Source: an uncultured Tessaracoccus sp.
Lineage (GTDB): Bacteria; Actinomycetota; Actinomycetes; Propionibacteriales; Propionibacteriaceae
Direction of reading: 5' to 3'
Assembly (NCBI RefSeq): GCF_943914565.1
Contig: NZ_CALUCN010000007.1
Coordinates: forward strand, 62,001-126,000
Length of the DNA: 64,000 bases
Shown here piece by piece: positions 34,374-43,441 of this stretch (position 1 is the first letter of the stretch; each line of letters starts with the position of its first letter). Under the pieces are notes generated by a model, which worked only from the letters and a program-made list of their open reading frames with translations, searched no databases and had not been told where the DNA came from. Position numbers and translations under genes: made by a program.

Positions 34374-35167
34374 AGCGGCGGATGATCCTGCGATGGGTCG
34401 TGCTGTGCGTGCTCATCGCGGTGCTGGCGTGGGTGTTCGTGCAGCTGGGCGAGTGGCAGCTGCGTCGCCTCGACGAGCGGCGCCACACCAACGCGCTCGT
34501 CGTCGCGCACTCCGAGGAGGACCCCAGGCCCTACGAGGAGGTCATGGACCGCGAGATGACGGACGCCGACGAGTGGCACGTCGTCCGCGTCACCGGCACC
34601 TACACCGGCGAGACCTACCAGGTGCGCTACCGCAACCAGGGCGGCGCCGGTACCGAGGTGGTCTCCCCCATGCGCGCCAGCGACGGCCGCGTGGTGCTCA
34701 TCGACCGCGGCTTCATCCCCCGCCCGCAGGGACAGCCCGATCCCGACCCGCCCGGGCCCCCGTCGGGTGAGGTGACCGTGACGGGCTACGTACAGCGCAA
34801 CGAGCACGGCGACGACGACGCGACGGTCCCGCACGAGTTCAAGGTGCGCCTCATCAACTCCGACCGGATCGGGGAGTCCCTCGGCACCGAACTCGTGAAC
34901 GGCTACGTGGCGGCGTCGGGCTCCTCCCCCGCCGACGACGACGCGCTCGAGCCCATGGAACTGCCGCCCCTCGACGAGGGCCCGCACCTGAGCTACGCGT
35001 GGCAGTGGTTCGCGTTCTCGGTGATCGCCGTCGTGGGCGTCGTCGTGCTGATTCGCGCGGATGTCAAGGAGTACCGCAAGCTCCGCGCCCGCCGCGAACG
35101 CCGTCGTCGCGCCGCCGACGAGGGACCCGCCCACAGGGATGCCGAGGGCGACGGGGACGAGGCGTGA
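34370..35167 (+). CDS. SURF1 family protein
   Basis: The 265-residue protein has the SURF1 layout. One N-terminal helix (WVVLCVLIAVLAWVFVQLG) is followed by GEWQLRRLDER. An extracytoplasmic part contains VRVTGTY and VLIDRGFIP, and a second helix (WFAFSVIAVVGVVVLI) precedes a charged tail. SURF1 assists cytochrome c oxidase assembly; ctaA, for haem A synthesis, is in this window at 59641. Start chosen by the ATGA overlap. Confidence 0.88.
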   Translation: MKRRMILRWVVLCVLIAVLAWVFVQLGEWQLRRLDERRHTNALVVAHSEEDPRPYEEVMDREMTDADEWHVVRVTGTYTGETYQVRYRNQGGAGTEVVSPMRASDGRVVLIDRGFIPRPQGQPDPDPPGPPSGEVTVTGYVQRNEHGDDDATVPHEFKVRLINSDRIGESLGTELVNGYVAASGSSPADDDALEPMELPPLDEGPHLSYAWQWFAFSVIAVVGVVVLIRADVKEYRKLRARRERRRRAADEGPAHRDAEGDGDEA

Positions 35168-35181
35168 GCGCGCTGTAGCTG

Positions 35182-35943
35182 GTGGCCGGCTGGCTGCGCT
35201 GCCCCGTGTGCGCCGAGGGCCTCACGCTCGACGGGCGCACGCTCGGCTGCGTCGCCGGGCACCGCTTCGACGTGGCCCGGCAGGGCTACGTGAATCTGCT
35301 CGGCCACGCAGCCCCGCCCAACGCCGACACGCCGGCGATGCTCGACGCGCGGGCCAGGTTCCTCGCCACGCGGTGGTACGCGCCGATCACCGACGAGGTG
35401 CGCCGGGCCGTCGCGGGGTGCGGGCGGGTCCTCGAGGTCGGTGCCGGCACGGCGCACCACCTCGCCCATGCGCTGGACGACGACGCCGTCGGGCTCGCGA
35501 CGGACGTCTCGGTGGCGGCCTGCCGGCGTGCGGCCCGTGCCCATCCACGGGTGGCGGCCGTCGTCGCCGACACCTGGACGGGCCTTCCGCTCGGCGACGG
35601 GGTCGTGGACGCCGTCGTGTGCCTGTTCGCGCCGCGCAACCTCACGGAGTTCCGACGCGTGCTCGCCCCCGGCGGGCGGATCGTGGTCTGCGTGCCGAAC
35701 GCGGGGCACCTGGCCGAGCTGCGTCGCGCAGCCGGGCTGCTCGACGTGCCGCCCGGCAAGGCCGAGGAGCTCGCCGGCCAGCTCGAGGGTACGGTCGGTG
35801 CGCAGCGGGTGCGGTTCGCGATGGATCTCGACGAGGCGGCGACGCGCGACCTCGTCGCCATGGGCCCCAACGCCTTCCACGGCCGGCGCGCACCCGGCGC
35901 GGTCCGCACCACCGCCGATGTGACGATCTGCGTCGGGCGCTGA
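35182..35943 (+). CDS. RlmA-type 23S rRNA guanine-N1 methyltransferase
   Basis: The 253-residue protein begins with a zinc ribbon (CPVC...LGCVAGHRFD) and a class I SAM domain with VLEVGAGTAHHL. Zinc ribbon plus methyltransferase defines the RlmA I/II group, which methylates G745 or G748 of 23S rRNA; in Gram-positives the latter gives tylosin resistance. The exact target cannot be told from sequence. GTG 35182 is used; it is 14 bases after SURF1. Confidence 0.82.
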   Translation: MAGWLRCPVCAEGLTLDGRTLGCVAGHRFDVARQGYVNLLGHAAPPNADTPAMLDARARFLATRWYAPITDEVRRAVAGCGRVLEVGAGTAHHLAHALDDDAVGLATDVSVAACRRAARAHPRVAAVVADTWTGLPLGDGVVDAVVCLFAPRNLTEFRRVLAPGGRIVVCVPNAGHLAELRRAAGLLDVPPGKAEELAGQLEGTVGAQRVRFAMDLDEAATRDLVAMGPNAFHGRRAPGAVRTTADVTICVGR

Positions 35944-35968
35944 GGGTCCGCGGCGATCCCGCCGCGGC

Positions 35969-35974
35969 TAGCCT
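35969..35974 (+). promoter_or_regulatory. Candidate leaderless -10 box (TAGCCT) for the GPH transporter
   Basis: TAGCCT ends 6 nt before the GTG at 35981. GGAGG is immediately before the start codon, too close for normal use. Confidence 0.4.
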
Positions 35975-35980
35975 TGGAGG

Positions 35981-37324
35981 GTGACCGCCTTCGCCTACGG
36001 GCTCGGCACGCTCGGCCGCGACATGCTCGCGGCGATGGTGTCGATGTTCCTGATGTTCCACCTCACCGACGTGCTCGGTGTGCACGGGTGGGAGCTCGGC
36101 GTCGTGACGGGCGTGATGGTCGGCATGCGGATCTTCGACGCGCTGAACGATCCCGTGATGGGGCTCATCGTCGACAACACGCGCTCGCGCTGGGGGAAGT
36201 TCAAGCCGTGGATGGGCGTCGGCGCCCTGCTGTGGGCGGTGACCGGCGTGCTGATGTTCACCGACTTCGGTCTCACGGGGTGGGGCTTCGTCGCGGTCTT
36301 CACGCTGGTGTACCTCCTGTTCGAGATCGCGTACACGATCAACGACATCTCCTACTGGGGCATGCTCCCTTCCCTCACTCGCGACCAGCGCGAGCGCGAG
36401 CGGATCGGGGTGGTGGCGCGGATCTGCGCCAACGTCGGGCTGTTCGCCGTCGTGGTCGGGATCGTGCCGGCGACGAAGTGGCTCGCCGGTCTCACCGGGG
36501 ACCTGCAGCGGGCGTGGTTCTGGTTCGCGGTCGGCGCCGCGACGTGCATGCTGCTGTTCCAGCTGCTGCCGCTCGTCGCCGTGCGGGAGCGGGTGCGCGT
36601 CGAGCTCGAGCCGACGGGGCTCCGCGGGCTCTGGGAGGCCATCGTCCGCAACGACCAGCTCATGTGGACGACGCTCGGCATGGTGCTGTTCATGACCGGC
36701 TACACCACCACGACGTCGCTCGGTCTGTACTACTTCAAGTACGTCTTCGGCGACGAGGACGCCTACGCCACGTTCGCGCTGATCCTTGGCGTGACGCAGG
36801 TCGCGGCGCTCGCGGCGTTCCCGCTCGTGAGCCGGATGGTGCGCCGATTCACGATCCACCTCGGCGCGACGGTGCTCATGACCGTGGGCTTCGTGGTGTT
36901 CTCGCTCGCCGACGACTCGATGGTGCTCGTCGCCGTCGCCGGCGTGCTGCTGTTCGCCGGGCAGGGCGCGGTGCAGCTGCTCATGGTGATGTTCATCGCC
37001 GACAGCGCGGAGTACGGGCAGTGGAAGCTCGGCCGCCGCAACGAGGCGGTGACGTTCGCGCTGCAGCCGTTCATCTACAAGTTCTCGAACGCACTCGCGA
37101 CGGGCGTCGTCGGCGTCACGGTGCAGGTGAGCGGGATCGCCGCCGCGGCGGGCCCGGCCGACGTCGACGCCTCCGGCCGGGCGGCGATCAAGGTCGCGAT
37201 GCTGGCGCTGCCGCTCGCCCTCGTCGTGGTGAGCTACCTCGTGCTCCGCGCCCGCTACCGCCTTGACGAGGAGACCTACCGAGGCATCGTCGACGACCTG
37301 CGCGCCCGGGAGGGCACGAGCTGA
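35981..37324 (+). CDS. Glycoside-pentoside-hexuronide (GPH) family sugar transporter
   Basis: The 447-residue protein has twelve predicted helices and GPH signatures: YGLGTLGRDM, RIFDALNDPVMGLIVDNTRSRWGKFKPW and NDISYWGMLPSLTRD. GPH carriers import sugars or glycosides with cations. The alpha-glucosidase gene follows after 88 bases in the same direction, so alpha-glucosides are the likely cargo. That link is inferred from position only. Confidence 0.88.
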   Translation: MTAFAYGLGTLGRDMLAAMVSMFLMFHLTDVLGVHGWELGVVTGVMVGMRIFDALNDPVMGLIVDNTRSRWGKFKPWMGVGALLWAVTGVLMFTDFGLTGWGFVAVFTLVYLLFEIAYTINDISYWGMLPSLTRDQRERERIGVVARICANVGLFAVVVGIVPATKWLAGLTGDLQRAWFWFAVGAATCMLLFQLLPLVAVRERVRVELEPTGLRGLWEAIVRNDQLMWTTLGMVLFMTGYTTTTSLGLYYFKYVFGDEDAYATFALILGVTQVAALAAFPLVSRMVRRFTIHLGATVLMTVGFVVFSLADDSMVLVAVAGVLLFAGQGAVQLLMVMFIADSAEYGQWKLGRRNEAVTFALQPFIYKFSNALATGVVGVTVQVSGIAAAAGPADVDASGRAAIKVAMLALPLALVVVSYLVLRARYRLDEETYRGIVDDLRAREGTS

Positions 37325-37400
37325 GGGGCTGCTGCGAGGGCTCGTGGAAGCTGCTCGCGGCAAGGCCTCCTGACCAGCCCGTCAGGCGTCGCGTTGCAAC

Positions 37401-37406
37401 TAGGCT
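37401..37406 (+). promoter_or_regulatory. Candidate leaderless -10 box (TAGGCT) for the GH13 gene
   Basis: TAGGCT ends 6 nt before the ATG at 37413, and no ribosome binding site is present. The glycosidase thus probably has its own promoter. Confidence 0.5.
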
Positions 37407-37412
37407 GGCTCC

Positions 37413-39308
37413 ATGACGAGCGAGCTGCTGACCAGGACGTCCACGCTGCGGGACCTGTTGCAGCATCCGCTGGGGCGGGACCTCGTCGACAAGGTGCTGC
37501 TCTTCACCGGCGCTCCGCGGTGGCTGCCCGAGGTCCTCGGCCCGCTGCGGCTCGGTGTGCTCGACCGGGTCGCGCGCCCGATCACCGGGCCGGGGCTGGT
37601 CGACGAGCTCATCAGGCTGTGCAACCAGCTCCCCGACCGGCCGAGCGCCGAGGGGCCGCCCGAGCACCCGTGGTGGCGCGGCGCGGTGTTCTACCAGATC
37701 TACCCGCGCAGCTTCGCCGACGGCAACGGTGACGGCATCGGCGACGTCCGCGGGATCATCGACCACCTCGACCACGTCGCGGACCTCGGCGTGGACTGCC
37801 TGTGGCTCTCCCCCATCTTCGACTCCCCCAACCGCGACATGGGCTACGACGTGCGCGACTACCGGGCCGTCATGCGGGAGATGGGCACGCTCGCCGACGT
37901 CGACGAGCTCATCGCCCGCTGCCACGAGCGCGGGATGCGCATCATCCTCGACCTCGTCGTCAACCACACCAGCGCCGAGCACGCGTGGTTCCGCTCCGCG
38001 CTCGCCGACCCCGACGGCAAGGACGCCCGACGCTACTTCCTCGTCGAGGGCGACCCCGAGCGGCCGCCCACGAACTGGCGTTCCTTCTTCTCCGGGTCGG
38101 CCTGGCGGTGGTTGCCCGAGCAGCAGCGCTGGGCCCTGCACCTGTTCGACCGGGACCAGATGGACCTCGACTGGGACAACCCCGTCGTGCGCCGCGACGT
38201 CGCCGACATCGTGCGCTGGTGGATGGATCGCGGCATCGACGGCTTCCGGCTGGACGTGATCAACTACGTCTCCAAGCCCTCGCCGCTGCGCGACGGACAC
38301 CCGTTCGTGGGCCAGCTGCTGGAGTTCACCGGCATCGAGCAGTACCTCTACGGCCCGAAGCTCGACCAGCACCTCGCCGAACTGCGCCGCGACGGCTTCA
38401 CCCGCAACGACGGCACCACCGGCGTGATGATCGGCGAGACCCCGGGCATCGGCATCCAGACCGGCCGCATGCTGAGCGGCTGGGCGCGAGGCGAGCTCGA
38501 CCTCGTGTTCAACTTCGACGTGCTCGACACCCCCGGCCACACCCGCTGGGACAACTACGCCTACGACCTCAACCACCTCGCCCGCTACTGGTGCCACGCC
38601 AACGCCGCGATCGGCGAGGGCGACTGGGTGGCGCTCTTCCTCGAGAACCACGACAATCCGCGGATCGTGAGCAAGGTCTGCCCCGAGGCAGCCGACAACC
38701 CCGACCTGCGGCGGCGGGTCGCCAAGCTGGTGGGGGCGATGCTGCTCACGATGCGTGGCACCCCGTTCCTCTACCAGGGGCAGGAGCTGGGCCGCGTCAA
38801 CGAAGCGTTCACCGGGCCCACGGACCTCCGCGACGTCGAGTCGCTCAACCGCCACGCCCAGCTGGTGGCCGGAGGCTGTTCCCCGCAGGACGCGTGGGCC
38901 CAGGTGCTCGCCGGCTCGCGCGACCACGCCCGCACGCCGATGCGCTGGACCGAGGACCAGGACGACCGCGACGCGTGGCTGCCCGGGCACGAACGCACGC
39001 CGGGGTTCTCCGTGGCGGCGCAGCGGGCCGACGAGGACTCGGTCCTCCACTGGTACCGCCGGCTCATCCGCCTCCGACGCGAGCACACGGCGCTCGCCAC
39101 GGGGCGGCTCGAGGTGCTGCACCACCGTCGGGACGTGTGCTGCTACGTCCGCCGCGACGAGCGCTCGGCCTGGCTCATCGAGCTGAACCTGGGCCGACGC
39201 CCCCGCCGACGCCCACGCCTGCACGTCGACGCGACGCCGGTGGTCGGCACGCGGGGTGCGCGAATGGCGCCGTGGTCGGTGACGATCAGCCGCGTCGACG
39301 CCGGCTGA
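37413..39308 (+). CDS. Alpha-glucosidase / oligo-1,6-glucosidase (GH13) with N-terminal extension
   Basis: The 631-residue enzyme has a GH13 barrel from about residue 88 (WWRGAVFYQIYPRSFADGNG). Catalytic residues are visible: nucleophile Asp in GFRLDVINY, acid/base Glu in MIGETPG and Asp in FLENHDNPR. QMDLDWDNP and the IYPRSF start fit exo-acting alpha-glucosidases. About 85 N-terminal residues (STLRDLLQHPLGRDLV and on) precede the barrel; such helical caps occur in other glycosidase families but are unusual here. No signal peptide, so it is cytoplasmic and fits with the upstream GPH importer. Confidence 0.92.
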   Translation: MTSELLTRTSTLRDLLQHPLGRDLVDKVLLFTGAPRWLPEVLGPLRLGVLDRVARPITGPGLVDELIRLCNQLPDRPSAEGPPEHPWWRGAVFYQIYPRSFADGNGDGIGDVRGIIDHLDHVADLGVDCLWLSPIFDSPNRDMGYDVRDYRAVMREMGTLADVDELIARCHERGMRIILDLVVNHTSAEHAWFRSALADPDGKDARRYFLVEGDPERPPTNWRSFFSGSAWRWLPEQQRWALHLFDRDQMDLDWDNPVVRRDVADIVRWWMDRGIDGFRLDVINYVSKPSPLRDGHPFVGQLLEFTGIEQYLYGPKLDQHLAELRRDGFTRNDGTTGVMIGETPGIGIQTGRMLSGWARGELDLVFNFDVLDTPGHTRWDNYAYDLNHLARYWCHANAAIGEGDWVALFLENHDNPRIVSKVCPEAADNPDLRRRVAKLVGAMLLTMRGTPFLYQGQELGRVNEAFTGPTDLRDVESLNRHAQLVAGGCSPQDAWAQVLAGSRDHARTPMRWTEDQDDRDAWLPGHERTPGFSVAAQRADEDSVLHWYRRLIRLRREHTALATGRLEVLHHRRDVCCYVRRDERSAWLIELNLGRRPRRRPRLHVDATPVVGTRGARMAPWSVTISRVDAG

Positions 39309-39311
39309 CGC

Positions 39312-40070
39312 TCACCCCAGCGCCGCCTGCCCCGCGACGAGGGCCAGGCACACGCCGACCTCGATGAGCCCGAGCGCCATCGGGCGCAGCCTCAGCGGCG
39401 GCACGACGACCGTCCGCACCAACACCACCGCGAGCACCGCCACCCACCACCAGCCGACGAGGCCCAGCCCCGAGCACACGACGGCACCGGCGAGGAGCAG
39501 CGCGTGCCAGGTGACCGAGGCGACGAGGTAGCCACGGACGCCGCGCTCGCGGATGTTCGTCTTCACGAACAGCACGGTGCCGAAGAAGTAGCCGAACACC
39601 AGCGCGGTCGACGCGACGACGTGCGGCAGGTCACCCGCCGGTCCCGCCAGGAGGTACCGCGCCACGGGCAGCATCAGCGCGGCGGCGGTCACGGTGAGCA
39701 GACCCCCGACGGTGGCCCGCTCCCGGCGCCGACTCGCCAGCCAGAGCGCCGGCACGACGAGCGGCACGAACGCCGGCACCCACAGCAGCGGACGCCAGCC
39801 GGTGAGCGCGAGCGTCGCGAGGCCGGCGGCAGTGGAGACGCACGCCCAGGTCGCGAGGGGTGGGACGAAGCGCGGCCGCCGTCGGGGCGCGGCCTTGAGC
39901 CAGCCCGAGGCGGCGTGAAACGTGCAGTAGCCCGTGAACCAGAACACGAACAGCGTGCCGTGTGCCCAGCCGACCGCGCCGTGCTCGGCCGCGAGCAGCA
40001 GGCCCAGCAGGTAGGGCACGACGACCATGGCCCAGGCGCCGTGCTGGTTGGGGACCCAGGTCCCTCTCAC
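39312..40070 (-). CDS. YwiC-like family membrane protein
   Basis: The 252-residue protein opens with the family hallmark VPNQHGAWAM and has about eight membrane helices. The mid-region FGYFFGTVLFVKTNIRERG is also typical. Function is unknown. GTG 40070 overlaps the upstream gene stop as GTGA, so the pair is coupled. It converges with the GH13 gene, three bases apart. Confidence 0.85.
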   Translation of the reverse strand: MRGTWVPNQHGAWAMVVVPYLLGLLLAAEHGAVGWAHGTLFVFWFTGYCTFHAASGWLKAAPRRRPRFVPPLATWACVSTAAGLATLALTGWRPLLWVPAFVPLVVPALWLASRRRERATVGGLLTVTAAALMLPVARYLLAGPAGDLPHVVASTALVFGYFFGTVLFVKTNIRERGVRGYLVASVTWHALLLAGAVVCSGLGLVGWWWVAVLAVVLVRTVVVPPLRLRPMALGLIEVGVCLALVAGQAALG

Positions 40071-40534
40071 ACGCACACCTTCCGGTGCGCGCCGGGCAGG
40101 ACGTACCAGTCGCCGGCGTTCGCGGGCGCGGACGGCCCGAACGACTGCAGCTGCGCCGCCCCGTGCACGACGAGGCACGAGCCCGCGGTCCCCGTCGCCC
40201 AGACCGCCGCGTGGTGCTGGAACGCCCCGCGGTCCTGGGCCGCCGCGCCGTCGCTGGTGACGAGCATGGCCAGCATGGGCACCGGATCGGCCTCCATGCC
40301 GTCGCCCGCGACGGTGGTGACGCACGTCGTGCCACCCTGCGCGTCGGCCTGGTAGACGTCGACGCGCACCTGCCCGAGCCCGGTGCGGGCGCCCACACCG
40401 TCGCGGTCCACGAGGGGGTGCGAGGCGACGAGGTCACCGTGGCAGTTCGCCGCGACGCCGGCCTCGGCGCGCGCCGGCGTCGCGGTGCCCGTCAGCACGA
40501 GCACCGCGGCGAGAACCATCGCACGCAGTCGCAC
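40067..40534 (-). CDS. Small secreted protein of unknown function
   Basis: The 155-residue product has a signal peptide (RAMVLAAVLVLTGTATPARA, cleavage near ARA-E). The mature part carries four Cys (NCHGD, TTCVTT, GSCLVV, KVCV), suggesting two disulfides. No family is recognised. It is translationally coupled to the YwiC-like gene. The 52 bases to the GH20 stop show no clear promoter, so expression may be low or read through. Confidence 0.75.
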   Translation of the reverse strand: MRLRAMVLAAVLVLTGTATPARAEAGVAANCHGDLVASHPLVDRDGVGARTGLGQVRVDVYQADAQGGTTCVTTVAGDGMEADPVPMLAMLVTSDGAAAQDRGAFQHHAAVWATGTAGSCLVVHGAAQLQSFGPSAPANAGDWYVLPGAHRKVCV

Positions 40535-40586
40535 CCTGCCAGCCTACTCGTCGACGTGGGCGCGGCCCGACTGCCCGGGCCCCGGC

Positions 40587-43325
40587 TCAGCAGCCGGTGG
40601 CCGGCAGCCCCGGACGCGCGCCGCCGGGCGTCGTGGGCGCGTCGCTCGGAGCCGGCCCCGTCGGCGCGGGCTCCGTCGGCGTCGGCTCGCCCGACGGCGG
40701 TTCCGCCGGGGCAGACCCGCTCGGCACAGGGCTCGGGGAGTCCGGCTCCGACGGCGTCACGCCCGGTACCGGTGTCGTCGGCTCCTCGCTGGGCGTCGGC
40801 GGGGTGGGCTCGTCGCTCGGAGCGGGCTCCGACGGCTCGTCCGCGCGCACGACGACCGACAGCGGCACCTCGAGCGTGCCACCGGGATGCGTGATCGTGA
40901 GCGTGCCGGTGTGGGTGCCCGCAGGCAGCGTCTCGTCGATCGCGAACCGGAACAGCTGGGCGGCGCTGCGGTCGTCGAACGTCTTGCCCGCACCCGGCAG
41001 GAAGTCGCGGGCGTTCGTCACGGTGACCTGGGCGGTCGTGCCCGCGGCGGCCGCGGCACGGACGCGGACGCCGCGCACCGGCGCCGGGCCGGTGGTGAAC
41101 GTCGCGGTCGCGCGCACATCGGCCAGGCGCACCTGCGGGATGCTCGCGACGGCGACCTCGCCCACCGGCTCGCCCTCGGCGACGGGCTCCGTGGCGATCG
41201 CGCGGGCCTCGGGCGTCCAGTCGCCGTCCTCGGGGAAGAAGTTGCGGCCCTGGACGGTGAGGAGGGTGCCGAGCGCTCCCACGCGGGTGCGGAACTCGTC
41301 GAACGAGCGTCCGGCCTGCGGTGTCCAGCCCACCTCGGCCGTGGCGGCGAGCCGCGGGAAGACGAGGTACTCCGCCGCGGCCCAGGAGCGCAGGTGCTCG
41401 CCCCAGATGGGGGCCTCGACCCCGAGGACCCGCTCCTCCGGCACGCCGGCGCGCGCCGTCGGGTCCCACTGGTAGAACTGCCGCAGCGCACACGGCCCGC
41501 CGCAGGCCCAGTTGGGGCCGAGCACGTTGCCGGGGATCTGCGGCAGGTAGGCCGCAGACGCCGGGGACATCAGCACACGGCCGTCGTGATTGTTGACGTA
41601 GTCGGCCACACCGTCCATCGACGACCAGTGCTGGATGACCAGCCCGTCGGCCAGCGCACCCTTGGCGCTCGCGGCCGCCTCGTTCCAGACGATGCCGGTG
41701 GCGCCGAGGCGCTCGACGATGCCCGTCGCCCGGCGCATGAACGTCCGGTAGTTCTCCGGGTTGTCCGCGTTCATCTTGTGCGTCTCGTCACCACCCAGGT
41801 GGAAGAACCGCTCGCCGTGCACCGACGTCGGGTACTCCGCCAGGATCTGGCCGACGACGTGTTCGATGAACCGGTAGGTGATCTCGGCGTTGGCGTCGAG
41901 CGCCGACTCGCCCACGTCGGGCGTGGTCTGCGGCGGCACGGTGGCCTCACCGGGTTGCCGCTTCGGCAGCGTGCCGTCGGTGTTCATCTGCGGGATGGCG
42001 TGCAGGATCGCGTTGGTGTGCCCGGGCATGTCGATCTCGGGCACGACGGCGATGCCGCGGGCCTCGGCGTGGTCGAGGATCGCGCGGAACTGCTCCGCGG
42101 TGTAGAAGCCGGGCGTGCCCTGCTTGGCCGTCCACTTCGTCGGGGCCATCGCGGTGCCGCCGGAGACCGTCGTGAGCAGCGAGTAGTCGATCGGGTCGTC
42201 GGCCGCCTTGCCCTCGTTGGAGATCGCGAGCCGCCAGCCCTGGTCGTCGCTCAGGTGCAGGTGCAGCACGTTGAGCTTGAACTGCGCCATCTGGTCGAGG
42301 AGCTGCTCCACCTCGGCGACGGTGAAGAAGTTGCGCGACACGTCGAGCATGAACCCGCGCCACGGGTAGCGCGGGGCGTCGCTGATGGTCACGCCCGGGA
42401 CCACCCAGTCCTGCACGACGACCTCGGCGGCGTGCGACCACGGGCCGAGCAGCTGCAGCAACGACTCGGCGCCGTGCCGCAGGCCGTCGACCGTTCCCGC
42501 CGTGACGGTGACCCCGTCCTCGCCCGAGGTGAGCGTGTAGCCCTCGGGCTCCCGCACCGTGTCCGCGTCGAGCACGAACCGGAGCCCGGCTCCCTCGGTG
42601 CGGATCGGCAGCGCGAGGCCGGTCGAGGCCCGCAGCGTCTCGGCGACGTGGGTCGCGACGGGGGCAGCCGCCCCGCTGGCGACCACGGCCGTGTCCTCGC
42701 CCAACGTGTAGTCGCCGTGCTCGCCGGCGGCCTGCGACGCGGGCCGGGGCGTGATCGCGGTGGTGAAGGGCGCCTCGACGTCGCCCACGACCGTGCCGCG
42801 CACCTCGAGCTCCCACACCGAGAGCGACCACTGCTGCGACTTGGCGAACGACTCGAGCTTGACGTAGCGCACGGTCGGCGCGTCGTCGATCCGGTGGGTG
42901 CGCCACGCGCCCCGCTCGCCGACGGCCTTGGTGGCGAGCGGCTGCCACGCCACGCCGTCGAGCGAGCCGAGCAGCGAGTAGTCGGTGGAGAACGTGTTGC
43001 CCCAGCGCAGCCGGATCTCCGACGGCCGCACCTGCGCGGCGAGGTCGACCGTCGCCCACACGTGGTCCGCCTGGTTTGCGGACCAGCGGCTGGCGTCCGT
43101 CGCGCGGTGCACCTCCGGCGGCGTCGCGTCTGCGGGGCCGGCGTCGCCGTCGACGAGTTGTTCGGGCCCCCACCAGTCGGTCTCCTGGCCGGACGCGGTC
43201 ACGGACTTGCCGAGGGCGAGGTTGTCCTCGGCGTGGGCGTACGGGAACTGGGCCGGCGTGAGCCCCAGCAGCAGTGCCAGGGCGGTGAGCAGTCCGGCGG
43301 CGGTCCGTCGTGGACCTGAGCGCAT
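40587..43325 (-). CDS. Secreted beta-N-acetylhexosaminidase (GH20) ending in a bare LPxTG motif
   Basis: I start at ATG 43325, which has GGAGG 7 nt upstream; an ATG at 43343 adds six residues without a site. The 912-residue protein has a signal peptide, an F5/8 type C-like domain (about 38-180), a GH20 N-domain and the GH20 barrel with HLHLSDDQGWRLAI, EIDMPGH and the catalytic Asp-Glu in HLGGDETHK. Then come a beta-rich domain, a Pro/Glu/Ser/Thr linker and the last residues GLPATGC. There is no hydrophobic tail after LPATG. It should release GlcNAc from chitin fragments or glycans. Confidence 0.93.
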   Translation of the reverse strand: MRSGPRRTAAGLLTALALLLGLTPAQFPYAHAEDNLALGKSVTASGQETDWWGPEQLVDGDAGPADATPPEVHRATDASRWSANQADHVWATVDLAAQVRPSEIRLRWGNTFSTDYSLLGSLDGVAWQPLATKAVGERGAWRTHRIDDAPTVRYVKLESFAKSQQWSLSVWELEVRGTVVGDVEAPFTTAITPRPASQAAGEHGDYTLGEDTAVVASGAAAPVATHVAETLRASTGLALPIRTEGAGLRFVLDADTVREPEGYTLTSGEDGVTVTAGTVDGLRHGAESLLQLLGPWSHAAEVVVQDWVVPGVTISDAPRYPWRGFMLDVSRNFFTVAEVEQLLDQMAQFKLNVLHLHLSDDQGWRLAISNEGKAADDPIDYSLLTTVSGGTAMAPTKWTAKQGTPGFYTAEQFRAILDHAEARGIAVVPEIDMPGHTNAILHAIPQMNTDGTLPKRQPGEATVPPQTTPDVGESALDANAEITYRFIEHVVGQILAEYPTSVHGERFFHLGGDETHKMNADNPENYRTFMRRATGIVERLGATGIVWNEAAASAKGALADGLVIQHWSSMDGVADYVNNHDGRVLMSPASAAYLPQIPGNVLGPNWACGGPCALRQFYQWDPTARAGVPEERVLGVEAPIWGEHLRSWAAAEYLVFPRLAATAEVGWTPQAGRSFDEFRTRVGALGTLLTVQGRNFFPEDGDWTPEARAIATEPVAEGEPVGEVAVASIPQVRLADVRATATFTTGPAPVRGVRVRAAAAAGTTAQVTVTNARDFLPGAGKTFDDRSAAQLFRFAIDETLPAGTHTGTLTITHPGGTLEVPLSVVVRADEPSEPAPSDEPTPPTPSEEPTTPVPGVTPSEPDSPSPVPSGSAPAEPPSGEPTPTEPAPTGPAPSDAPTTPGGARPGLPATGC

Positions 43326-43428
43326 GATTCCTCCGTTGGTCATGGGTCGGTCCCCTAATTATGCAGAACCCGAACGAACTCGCGTCGGCGGGGTCCACGA
43401 AGCAGACCCGGCCGCGCTCCACCCGTCG

Positions 43429-43434
43429 TAGGCT
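43429..43434 (+). promoter_or_regulatory. Candidate leaderless -10 box (TAGGCT) for the metallophosphoesterase
   Basis: TAGGCT ends 7 nt before the ATG at 43442. On the other strand a CATAAT at 43358-43363 may serve the GH20 gene, so this 116-bp gap holds two divergent promoters. Confidence 0.5.
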
Positions 43435-43441
43435 GAGGCCC

